Assembly (NCBI GenBank): GCA_041916675.1
Contig: JAYRZB010000007.1
Coordinates: 1-64,000, forward strand
DNA length: 64,000 bases
Reading direction: 5' to 3'
DNA from: JAYRZB01 sp041916675
GTDB taxonomy: Bacteria; Pseudomonadota; Alphaproteobacteria; Rhizobiales; Devosiaceae
The notes beneath the pieces are model-generated. The model made no database searches. It saw only the letters and a list, made by a program, of their open reading frames with translations, and had not been told where the DNA came from. The position numbers were made by a program, and so were the translations under genes. The stretch's first letter is position 1; each line of letters starts with the position of its first letter. This document shows, one piece after another, positions 26,076 to 33,544 of this stretch.

Positions 26076-26372
26076 ATGAGCGATCGGCCCAATCCATCCC
26101 GCAGTGTGAGTGCCGCCGGTGTTCACCGGCAGGATTGGGCCGATCTGGCACGCAGCGTCCGGTCGGCGTTCAATGAACGCGGACGCGCTGCCGAAAACGC
26201 CGCGGCCCGTGAGAGTGCCGATGGGCATCAGCACAGGCACGATCGAGAACCGCCTCTCGACGACAAGAAGCGTGGCGCCGAACTCGACAGACTTCGCTCC
26301 AGCCAGTCCGACTACGCCGCCCGAAAGGCCCGCTTTCGCTCGCGTGACAACGATCTAGGTTTAGGACGATAA
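26076..26372 (+). CDS. Small basic protein with relaxase-like C-terminal tail
   Basis: 98 residues, very hydrophilic (many Arg, Asp, Ser, His). ATG at 26076 lies five bases after the previous stop. The C-terminus RFRSRDNDLGLGR resembles the relaxase C-terminus RSRHNDHGLDLG, sharing RSR-x-ND-x-GL. Arg-rich C-terminal tails serve as type IV secretion signals in other systems, so this may be a transferred or recruitment protein; that is inference. The coupling-protein gene starts four bases later. Confidence 0.65.
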   Translation: MSDRPNPSRSVSAAGVHRQDWADLARSVRSAFNERGRAAENAAARESADGHQHRHDREPPLDDKKRGAELDRLRSSQSDYAARKARFRSRDNDLGLGR

Positions 26373-26375
26373 GTC

Positions 26376-28265
26376 ATGGACCTACCCCGCGGAACGGGAC
26401 AAAGTAATCTCGGCACACCGACTGCAACGGCACGCTGGGCCACGCCTGAAGAAGTCCTCAAGTACCGTCACGCACCCGGTGCAATTTACCTCGGCACAGA
26501 ACATGTGCCACACCCCGATGCTGTTCCTGCGATTGCTGCACTCAGAGCTGCCGATCAAGAGCTTCTTTCCGACGACAGGCTTACGCCGGAGTGGGTTGAG
26601 CGCCAAAGATTGATCGTCCGGGGTTTCATAGAGGACCTTGAACGTACCGACACAGCCGACATAGGCAGCGGCGATGACCGGCACCTTGTAACGATCGCCG
26701 GGTCGCGCAGTGGCAAACTTACGACCGTGATTGCAGAGAACCTTTGTACCTATCCCGGTTCTCTTTTCACCCTCGATCCAAAGGGCGAGCTATCCCGTCT
26801 CACTGCGCTGCGCCGTGGGCGCGGCAGCGAGCGCTGCGAGGGCCTTGGTCAGCGCTGCCATGTGGTAGACGGATATCGTGTATCCGGTCTTCCTGACGAG
26901 CTCTTAGCCGCGTTCAATCCGATCGATCTCCTCGATCCAGGTGACGAACTGGTCATCGACAAAGCCGCATCCGTCATTGAAGCAATAGTCATTCGCTCAA
27001 GCGGCCATGAGAGCCACTTCGACGACACGGCTACGAGCTTCTTGAAGGGCGTCCTGCTCTTCATGATCCGGCCGGATGGGGCACCAGCGAACCGGAATCT
27101 TCAAGCGCTATACGAACTCGTTAACGTAGGGCTTCGGGATACCGCCGCCGAAGAAATCTCGCGCGATGACGACCCCATCTTCGATTTGCTCTATTCGATG
27201 TCGCGCTGCGATGCCTTTGGCGGTGTCGTTGCTGCGGCGGGAAATCTGCTGCTCGACATGGGCGAGCGCGAGCGCGGCAGCGTGCTCTCGACGGCGCGCC
27301 GCAATCTGGAATTCATGGAGCGTCCTGCGATCCGCCAGATGCTGGGACGATCCACATTTCGCTTTGACGAACTGAAGACGGACGCGGCGGGCGTCAGCAT
27401 CTTCTTCTGCTTGCCGAACGAACGTAAGCATGACTGCCAGCGCGTTCTTCGCCTCGCGGTCGCTTGCGGTCTGCAAAGTGTCTATTCCAATCCAGGACCG
27501 GCGGCGAGTGGCCATCCGGTTCTGTTCGTGTTGGAGGAATTCGCCTCACTTGGTCACATGGAGATGATCGAGAACGCGGCTGGGTATGCTGCCGGCTTTG
27601 GCCTCAAGCTCTGGGTTATCTTGCAGGATCTGGCGCAGTTGAAGCGTCATTACAAAGATGGCTGGGAAACCTTCCTGGGCAATGCGGGCGTGATACAGGC
27701 GTTTGGCAATTCCGACCTTACGACGCTCGAATATCTGTCGAAGAAGCTGGGGCAAACCGAGGTGATCCAGCCTGTGCAGAGCACCACCACAAGCCTGTCT
27801 GCCTCCTCAAGTGATCCCGGCGAGTTTCAGCGTCTACAACCATTGCTGCAAAGCCGCGGCGCAGGGCTGTTCATCAATCCGCTAGGCTTGCTCCTGGACA
27901 CGCAAAGCCAGTCCAGCAGCGCGAGCACGACCAGCGCTGTCAATCATCAGGTTCAGAAGTCTTCGCTCATGCAGCCGGATGAAATCGAGCGTGCATTTCG
28001 TCGCGAGGCGATGACGCAGGTCGTGCTGGTCAAAGGTGAGCGTCCTATGGCGCTCCGACGCCGCAACTACTTTGACAACTCTAGCCTCCTTGGGCGGTTC
28101 GAGCCGGACCGGCCACCGTATAGAACACTGACAGAAGCACGAGCGCGCCGAGAGGAGCACCATGAGATGCGAGCCGCCGCCAGAAAGCGACTTATGGGCA
28201 GCGCGCTTGGATACCTTGGTGATCTCAATGCTACGGTGACATCCGCGCTTAAGCAGCGTGGATAG
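26376..28265 (+). CDS. VirD4/TraG-type coupling protein (T4CP)
   Basis: A 629-residue ATPase. The nucleotide-binding loop IAGSRSGKLTTVI is at 107-119, and LDPKGEL near 131 and FNPIDLLD near 175 are T4CP landmarks. LFVLEEFASLGHM near 385 is the Walker B region, followed by the sensor segment LWVILQDLAQLKRHY. It links the relaxosome to a type IV channel. Unusually, no transmembrane pair is seen in the first 100 residues, so it must rely on another protein for the membrane. The C-terminus is basic. Confidence 0.88.
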   Translation: MDLPRGTGQSNLGTPTATARWATPEEVLKYRHAPGAIYLGTEHVPHPDAVPAIAALRAADQELLSDDRLTPEWVERQRLIVRGFIEDLERTDTADIGSGDDRHLVTIAGSRSGKLTTVIAENLCTYPGSLFTLDPKGELSRLTALRRGRGSERCEGLGQRCHVVDGYRVSGLPDELLAAFNPIDLLDPGDELVIDKAASVIEAIVIRSSGHESHFDDTATSFLKGVLLFMIRPDGAPANRNLQALYELVNVGLRDTAAEEISRDDDPIFDLLYSMSRCDAFGGVVAAAGNLLLDMGERERGSVLSTARRNLEFMERPAIRQMLGRSTFRFDELKTDAAGVSIFFCLPNERKHDCQRVLRLAVACGLQSVYSNPGPAASGHPVLFVLEEFASLGHMEMIENAAGYAAGFGLKLWVILQDLAQLKRHYKDGWETFLGNAGVIQAFGNSDLTTLEYLSKKLGQTEVIQPVQSTTTSLSASSSDPGEFQRLQPLLQSRGAGLFINPLGLLLDTQSQSSSASTTSAVNHQVQKSSLMQPDEIERAFRREAMTQVVLVKGERPMALRRRNYFDNSSLLGRFEPDRPPYRTLTEARARREEHHEMRAAARKRLMGSALGYLGDLNATVTSALKQRG

Positions 28266-28353
28266 GACCAGACTCAATGCCGCCAAAGATCGGTGCGGAA
28301 GTACGAAGATGCGGTCTACCTAGTTCGACCGGTCACACTGCGGGAGCGTCGAA

Positions 28354-28830
28354 ATGACAAGCATGGTCTACCCTATCAATCCCTTCTATGCCCCCGAGCA
28401 CCCGCCGCTCGACCGGCTGCGCTGCCGGGTCGAGTATGAAATGCACATGGACAGCTTTGAGATCGGGGCGCACGAGTGGCGCGGCAGCGAATACTGGTTC
28501 CAGCTCACGCCCGAGGATGAGAAGCGCCTCGGTCTGTCGATCGATGACATGCCGAGGATACACGCCATCTTCACGGTGTTTGATGCGCTTTTGGATGGGG
28601 GCGATCACTACATTAGCGGCGACCGTGAACTGGTCAGCGAGGCGCTCAAGGCAATGCCGTGGTTCAACCCGCGTCTCGTGAGTGATGATGATTTTGGGCG
28701 GTTTGCGGAACTCATGGGTGCCGATCGGCGGAAAGCCGCCGCCGCCTTCCGGAAGTACGTTCAGTTCTGCCGAGATGCCACTGTAGCCGAGAGGGAAACG
28801 GCGCCTTACGATGAGGACATCCCGTTCTGA
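28354..28830 (+). CDS. Hypothetical protein
   Basis: 158 residues, soluble and acidic, with no recognised domain. It starts MTSMVYPINPFYAPEHPPL and ends ETAPYDEDIPF. Possible ribosome binding site GGGAGCG before ATG at 28354. It is followed 11 bases later by another small gene on the same strand, so the two probably form a pair. Context is accessory genes between the coupling protein and ArdC. Confidence 0.6.
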   Translation: MTSMVYPINPFYAPEHPPLDRLRCRVEYEMHMDSFEIGAHEWRGSEYWFQLTPEDEKRLGLSIDDMPRIHAIFTVFDALLDGGDHYISGDRELVSEALKAMPWFNPRLVSDDDFGRFAELMGADRRKAAAAFRKYVQFCRDATVAERETAPYDEDIPF

Positions 28831-28841
28831 GGGAGAAGACC

Positions 28842-29162
28842 ATGGCTGAGGATAGCAGCAATCCCGAATGGACCGATGACGACCTCATGGCGCTGATCGG
28901 ACTGCCCGTGCGCTATGAGGGGCGCGATGACTGGGTGGTGACCGGACGCTCGTCCATCGGTCAGGCGGCCGAAATCACTAATAGTGACGACGACGTCGCC
29001 TACATCGGACCAGCTACCGTCTTGGTCGGCGAGGCGTGCCTTCTGAGTGCGATACCCGTTGCGCGAAGGAACCTGCTGGATGACTGGCTTTCCGCAGATG
29101 CCCTACAGGAAACGCGCATGATGCTGCTTCGATTACAGCTCGTGAATAGCCAGCAGGGCTGA
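28842..29162 (+). CDS. Hypothetical protein
   Basis: 106 residues, acidic, no family recognised. The N-terminal part (WTDDDLMALIGLPVRYEGRDDWVVTG) looks like a small beta-rich fold and the C-terminus is helical (LLDDWLSADALQETRMMLLRLQL). GGGAGAAG lies upstream of ATG at 28842. It is probably co-transcribed with the preceding gene and faces the convergent ardC-like gene. Confidence 0.6.
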   Translation: MAEDSSNPEWTDDDLMALIGLPVRYEGRDDWVVTGRSSIGQAAEITNSDDDVAYIGPATVLVGEACLLSAIPVARRNLLDDWLSADALQETRMMLLRLQLVNSQQG

Positions 29163-29190
29163 TGGGCGCTGGAAGGTGGGAAGACGCAGC

Positions 29191-30093
29191 TCACGCCGCG
29201 CCTTCCCTGGCCAGCAGCCAGTTGGCGGCTTCGGATGCTTTCGAGGCGGCCGCGAAGATAGCGCGGTTGTCGCGCTTCAGGACCTGAAGCCAGTTCTTGA
29301 TATAGCTGGCATGATCGGCACGCGGTTCGGGGGTGATACCCAGATCGCTGCACAGGAAGGCTGAACCCAGCTCAGCGACCAGCTCTTCCATCGCATAGGA
29401 TTCAGTGCCAAAGCGCCCCGTGAGGTCACGGTCCAGACGCGGCTTGGCACCGGACCAATGCACAAGCTCGTGGAACAATGTTGAATAGAAGCCTTCGGCA
29501 ACGCTCATCGTGTCGGTGCTGATGAAGCGCTTGCGATCGGGCATCCTGATCATGTCACGGGCAGGAATGAAGGCTGCCATGTCGCCGCCTTCCTCGATGA
29601 CGGCTCCCGTCGCGGCCGCGAAGGCTTCGGCGCGGGCGATGGGATCGAAGGTGGCGTCTTCGGGAAGCGGCGCAACCTGCTCAGGAACGAAGCCCTCCAC
29701 CTGCGCGGCATTGAACACCCAGCTGGCACGGGCGAACATGCGCTCTGCCTGTTCGGCTTCGCCGGTCTGCTCGTTCTTCTGCTCGAAGCCAATGGTCTTG
29801 TAGAAGACGACCAGCGAAGCTTTCTCGCCCTTGCGGACCTGTGCGCCGCTCGCTTGCCACTGGCGATATGTGCCCCACGTGTTGGAAGGATAGCCTGCCG
29901 CCAAAGACGACACCCACAGGCTCACGACATTGACGCCGTTGTACGGGTTCATCGATGCGACGTTGACGGGACGCTTCATCGAGCCGCCCCTGTCTCTGAT
30001 CCAGGGCAGCGAGCATTCGCCGGCGGTTTCGAGGGCATCGACGATGCGGTTGGTGATCTCCTGATGGACATCGAATTTCTTGAGTGACGACAT
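29191..30093 (-). CDS. ArdC-type antirestriction protein
   Basis: A 300-residue protein with an N-terminal ArdC single-strand-DNA-binding domain (about 8-130; SLPWIRDRGGSMKRPVNVASMNPYNGVN and TWGTYRQWQASGAQVRKGEKAS) and a C-terminal zincin-like metallopeptidase domain with HELVH at 208-212. ArdC proteins protect incoming transferred DNA from host restriction. CTCC-rich sequence upstream on the plus strand gives GGAGAG before its ATG. It is an expected companion of the mobilization genes. Confidence 0.92.
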   Translation of the reverse strand: MSSLKKFDVHQEITNRIVDALETAGECSLPWIRDRGGSMKRPVNVASMNPYNGVNVVSLWVSSLAAGYPSNTWGTYRQWQASGAQVRKGEKASLVVFYKTIGFEQKNEQTGEAEQAERMFARASWVFNAAQVEGFVPEQVAPLPEDATFDPIARAEAFAAATGAVIEEGGDMAAFIPARDMIRMPDRKRFISTDTMSVAEGFYSTLFHELVHWSGAKPRLDRDLTGRFGTESYAMEELVAELGSAFLCSDLGITPEPRADHASYIKNWLQVLKRDNRAIFAAASKASEAANWLLAREGAA

Positions 30094-30333
30094 TTGGCTC
30101 TCCTTTCGCCTTTGGAGCCGCGACCATCGCGGCCTGATGGCGTCCGGAGAGGCAGGCGGGCACAGCCCCTTGCACCCGAAGGGCGGGCAACGCGAAAAGA
30201 CGGCGCATGCCGTTGCAAGGGGATGGGAACGCTGCCAGGACAGCCCGAAGAAGGCCGCCCTGGGCGTGGCTGGGCGAGAGGATCAGCGCGTCTGAGAGAA
30301 TGGTGATGTCTGGTGGTGAACCGGAACCCGGCT

Positions 30334-30888
30334 CTACTGCACCCGGCGCAGAGCGCGGCTCAGGGTCCAGCGGCCGACGTTGAACTCCCCGGCAATCGAG
30401 GTGATGGTACCGTCACACCTATCGAGGCGCTGACGGGCTTCGGCCACCTGCTCAGGCGTGAGCTTGCAGGGCCGGCCAAGGCGGACACCGCGGCGGCGGG
30501 CAGCGGCAAGGCCCTCTCGGGTGCGGCGAGCCAGCATGCGGCGCTCGAATTCACCCATGCCGGAGAGCACGGTCAGCAGCAGGTAGCCTTCGGGCGTAGT
30601 CGTATCGATGGGGAAATTGGCGATGCGGAAGCCGACACCACGGCGATGCAGGGCATTGATTTCGGCGAGAGCGTCGGCGGCAGACCGCCAGGCGCGGTCA
30701 AGGTCCCATACGACCAGCACGTCGCCCTCGTACAGGCGGGCGATCACCCTCTCATAGACGGGACGGTGCTTGCCGACGGCCGATACGTGCTCGATGTGCA
30801 GTTCATCGCAGACTGCGCGCAAGCCATCGATCTGGCGATCGGGCCGCTGCTCCTCGGTTGAAACTCTCAGATAGCCGATACGGGCCAT
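30334..30888 (-). CDS. Small serine resolvase/invertase
   Basis: 184 residues. The catalytic domain begins RIGYLRVSTEEQRPDRQIDGL with the nucleophilic Ser at residue 9 or so. DVLVVWDLDRAWRSAADAL, GMGEFERRMLARRTREGLAAARRRG and the C-terminal helix-turn-helix (ITSIAGEFNVGRWTLSRALRR) are typical of Tn3-type resolvases. ATG at 30888 fits the family start. No transposase is nearby, so it may resolve dimers or multimers of the excised element. An 11-bp inverted repeat lies just upstream. Confidence 0.92.
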   Translation of the reverse strand: MARIGYLRVSTEEQRPDRQIDGLRAVCDELHIEHVSAVGKHRPVYERVIARLYEGDVLVVWDLDRAWRSAADALAEINALHRRGVGFRIANFPIDTTTPEGYLLLTVLSGMGEFERRMLARRTREGLAAARRRGVRLGRPCKLTPEQVAEARQRLDRCDGTITSIAGEFNVGRWTLSRALRRVQ

Positions 30889-30935
30889 GTTCCACTCCAC
30901 GCGGGCCCGCCGGGTCACCGCATGGTGTGCCTCAA

Positions 30936-31074
30936 AAACGTCCCTTATCGCTCTCCTTCGTGAACCTCTGGCAGCGGGAGCAATCGCACTCTCCGAACGG
31001 CCAGTTCTCGTACTTTCAGATCATAGTACAGCGACAGATTTCTGTCCGCCAATAAGGTGCGGAAAGGGACGTTT
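30936..31074. repeat. Inverted repeat pair, possible resolvase site
   Basis: AAACGTCCCTT at 30936-30946 and AAGGGACGTTT at 31064-31074 are perfect 11-bp inverted copies flanking the resolvase promoter region. Resolution sites commonly lie directly upstream of the resolvase gene. A CCGCTC-n5-GAGCGG hairpin is at 31080-31096. The stretch 30889-31193 has no gene. Confidence 0.45.
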
Positions 31075-31193
31075 ATCTACCGCTCTTAACGAGCGGCACA
31101 AAATACATAATCCCGAATTCTACCGTCAATTAGCCGCCCGTGCCGCAGAACCCGGTCCATCGCGGCTTCCGAACTCATCGATCCGGAGGAATA

Positions 31194-31760
31194 ATGAAGC
31201 GCTTCATCCTGCGCGCCCTGATTGTCGTGTCGCTCTGTCTGGCGGGATCGCTCGTCGCCGCGACACCGTCTTTGGCCGATGTTCGATTCTGCAATCAGTC
31301 AGACCACATGCTCATCACCTATTTCCATGAGCAGCGTGGCAAGCAGTGGGAAAACCACCGCGTCAACATGGATGGCTGGTTCGAGGTACCAGCCCTGTCA
31401 TGTAAGTCGCTGATCGGTGCCAACGGCTTTCTGTTCGTTGGCTACTACACGATGGCGGCGATCATCGACGGCCGCCAGGTGCTGCTCTCCGACCGCCATA
31501 TCACCCTCGATAACACCGGCAGCTTCATGGCCATGTTCAGCGACAAGACTGAACTCATGGACGATACACCCTCGGTCTGCGCAGTAGCCGACAACCTGCG
31601 CCGTCTGAACGATCTTGCTATCGATCGCTATGTTGGGGTGAACGAATGCCCCAGCGGATTCAGAAAGTACCAGTCGAACTTCTCGATCGTTCGGCCTGCC
31701 TTTTATACCAATGATGCGACCGTGAATTACAGCGGCACCCGCATCTGGCTGACCCGTTAA
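31194..31760 (+). CDS. Exported DUF1036-domain protein
   Basis: 188 residues with a signal peptide (KRFILRALIVVSLCLAGSLVAA, cleavage near SLA-DV) and then a DUF1036-type domain: VRFCNQSDHMLITYFHE, WFEVPALSCKSLIG, FLFVGYYTMAA. DUF1036 function is unknown. ATG at 31194 follows GGAGGA. It opens a three-gene operon with a zinc-ribbon membrane protein and a Sel1-repeat protein, ended by a strong terminator, which looks like a self-contained cargo module. Confidence 0.8.
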   Translation: MKRFILRALIVVSLCLAGSLVAATPSLADVRFCNQSDHMLITYFHEQRGKQWENHRVNMDGWFEVPALSCKSLIGANGFLFVGYYTMAAIIDGRQVLLSDRHITLDNTGSFMAMFSDKTELMDDTPSVCAVADNLRRLNDLAIDRYVGVNECPSGFRKYQSNFSIVRPAFYTNDATVNYSGTRIWLTR

Positions 31761-31783
31761 CGACCCGAGGACGGGGGCAGCTC

Positions 31784-32299
31784 ATGGGATCAATTATCGC
31801 CTTCATCGTCAGCCTGCTCATTATCTGGAAGGGTGGCGGTTACTGGACGTTCTTCGGCTATTGCGGGCTGATCATCAGCGCCATCTTCATCATGATCAAT
31901 ATCGCCGGGGCGATCCAGCAAACCAACCGGCAAATGGCGCAGGATCAGCAAGCAGCCCAGCGCGCCGAGGACGAACGGCGGGCGCGAGAGGCGGCAACGC
32001 AGCGGCCGTGTCCGATGTGCGGGGAAGCGATCCTCAAGACCGCGCGCAAATGCAAGCATTGCGGTGAGTTCATCGAACCCGAAACGTCCAGCGTGGCCCA
32101 CGCCGATCCGGTTCCGGCGTCTGCGCGCTCCTCAAAACCGGATGTCGCCGAGCCGACATCCGCCGGCGCGGGCGTCCGCCAGTTCGCCGCTGCCGCACCC
32201 TCATCTTCGGGCAAGCCCGACACGAAAATCACGACCGGCGGCTTCGCCATACTCGGGCTGGTCGGTGTCCTGATCGCAAAGGTGCTCGGATGGATTTGA
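31784..32299 (+). CDS. Membrane protein with double zinc-knuckle
   Basis: 171 residues. Two hydrophobic segments near the N-terminus (about 3-17 and 20-43), then a charged helix, then a zinc ribbon CPMCGEAILKTARKCKHCGEF (about 72-92), a Pro/Ala/Ser linker and a final hydrophobic helix (GFAILGLVGVLIAKVLGW). Zinc-ribbon domains of this type are common in bacterial membrane proteins without assigned function. It overlaps the next gene by ten bases. Confidence 0.75.
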   Translation: MGSIIAFIVSLLIIWKGGGYWTFFGYCGLIISAIFIMINIAGAIQQTNRQMAQDQQAAQRAEDERRAREAATQRPCPMCGEAILKTARKCKHCGEFIEPETSSVAHADPVPASARSSKPDVAEPTSAGAGVRQFAAAAPSSSGKPDTKITTGGFAILGLVGVLIAKVLGWI

Positions 32300-33465
32300 A
32301 CACAAACGGAATCGTCGGACTAACGCGCCTCCTGCGGACCGCCGCCGTCGCCGGCATCGCTGTGGGATCAATCACTGCGCCGGCCTCTGCACAGGCAACG
32401 AATGCCGAGCAATGTCTGGCCTCGATTGAAAGACCTGCCGGTGAAAACGGCGAACAGGTTGTGGGCTTGTGCATCGAGGCCCTGAAGCTCGATCCAAATG
32501 CCGCGCCGCTGATCTATTCGCTGGCCCGAACGCTCTACGGCATGCAGCATTACGAGCGCGCGATAGAACTCTATACCAATCTTGCCGGACGCGGTTTTGC
32601 ACCGGCCCAGACCGCGCTTGGCATTGCCTACTACAAGGGCGAGGGCGTTCCCCAGGATCACGGCGCGGCGGCGGCATGGTTCCGGCAGGCGGCGGAGGGT
32701 GGTTATGCGAGCGCGCAGAACAATCTCGGCCAACTCTATCTGAACGGGCAAGGCGTAGAGAAAAGCGATGCGGAAGCCATGCGCTGGTTTGCAGCCGCAG
32801 CAGATCAGGGGCATGAAGCGGCGAAGGCGAATGCTCTCGCCCTTTACGAGCGGTACCGGGAAACCGCCGTGGACATGCGGGACGAGGTTGCGGCGGAGAT
32901 GGAGGCGTTGGCGGCACGGATCGCCTCGACAGAGCAACGCATAAAGGGCCTGGAAGCTATACAGGCCGAAGACTATGCAACGGCTGCAGGCCTGCTTCTC
33001 GGCCCGGCCGAGGCAGGTGATGCCGAAAGTCGGCACTATCTGGGGCTGATCTATCTGTTAGGTGGCCACGGCGTTGAACCCAATGCCAACAAGGCCAGAA
33101 GCTGGTTTGAGCAGGCCTCCGCGCAAGGTTACGAGAAATCGACCGATGCGCTGGCGCAGATGGACGCCACCGAGGACAAAATGGGGATGCCACTTTCAGA
33201 GGGCTGGCGGCTCGAGGACATCAACGCCGGAGTTGAGGCACTGAAGTCCAAGGAATATAGGCGCGCCATCGACCTGCTTGCCCCGCACGCGGAATTCCTC
33301 GAGCCGGTTGTGCAGCTTGACATTGGCAGGCTCTACGCATTCCCGACCGGACAGATTGAAGGTGTCGAGTACAATGGTCAGGAAGCGCTTCGTTGGGTGA
33401 AACTGGCTGCTGCACAGGGTTATCAGCCCGCCATTGATCAACTGGAGCAATGGCGCGTGAAATAG
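32290..33465 (+). CDS. Exported Sel1-repeat protein
   Basis: A 391-residue protein with an N-terminal signal-like segment (about 8-37, LLRTAAVAGIAVGSITAPASAQA). Sel1-like repeats are at about 100-180 (APAQTALGIAYYKGEGVPQD, ASAQNNLGQLYLNGQGVEKS), 245-290 (SRHYLGLIYLLGGHGVEPN) and 340-385. Such solenoids mediate protein contacts, often in the periplasm. It ends the DUF1036 operon and is followed by a long-stem terminator 25 bases later. Confidence 0.82.
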   Translation: MDLNTNGIVGLTRLLRTAAVAGIAVGSITAPASAQATNAEQCLASIERPAGENGEQVVGLCIEALKLDPNAAPLIYSLARTLYGMQHYERAIELYTNLAGRGFAPAQTALGIAYYKGEGVPQDHGAAAAWFRQAAEGGYASAQNNLGQLYLNGQGVEKSDAEAMRWFAAAADQGHEAAKANALALYERYRETAVDMRDEVAAEMEALAARIASTEQRIKGLEAIQAEDYATAAGLLLGPAEAGDAESRHYLGLIYLLGGHGVEPNANKARSWFEQASAQGYEKSTDALAQMDATEDKMGMPLSEGWRLEDINAGVEALKSKEYRRAIDLLAPHAEFLEPVVQLDIGRLYAFPTGQIEGVEYNGQEALRWVKLAAAQGYQPAIDQLEQWRVK

Positions 33466-33489
33466 CGCGGTCTACGGAGCGCTCATGCA

Positions 33490-33524
33490 ATCGCCGCCCG
33501 GCCAGTTGGCCGGGCGGCGATTTT
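33490..33524 (+). terminator. Strong rho-independent terminator
   Basis: A 14-bp perfect stem (ATCGCCGCCCGGCC with GGCCGGGCGGCGAT, 33490-33521) with an AGTT loop is followed by TTTTC on the plus strand. It ends the DUF1036-Sel1 operon and separates it from the convergent ParB-like gene. Confidence 0.85.
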
Positions 33525-33544
33525 CTGTCTATGGATCGATACGC

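Noticed and set aside
30334..31193. Complete Tn3-type transposon
   Set aside because: Only the resolvase and an inverted repeat are present; no transposase or paired terminal repeats were found.
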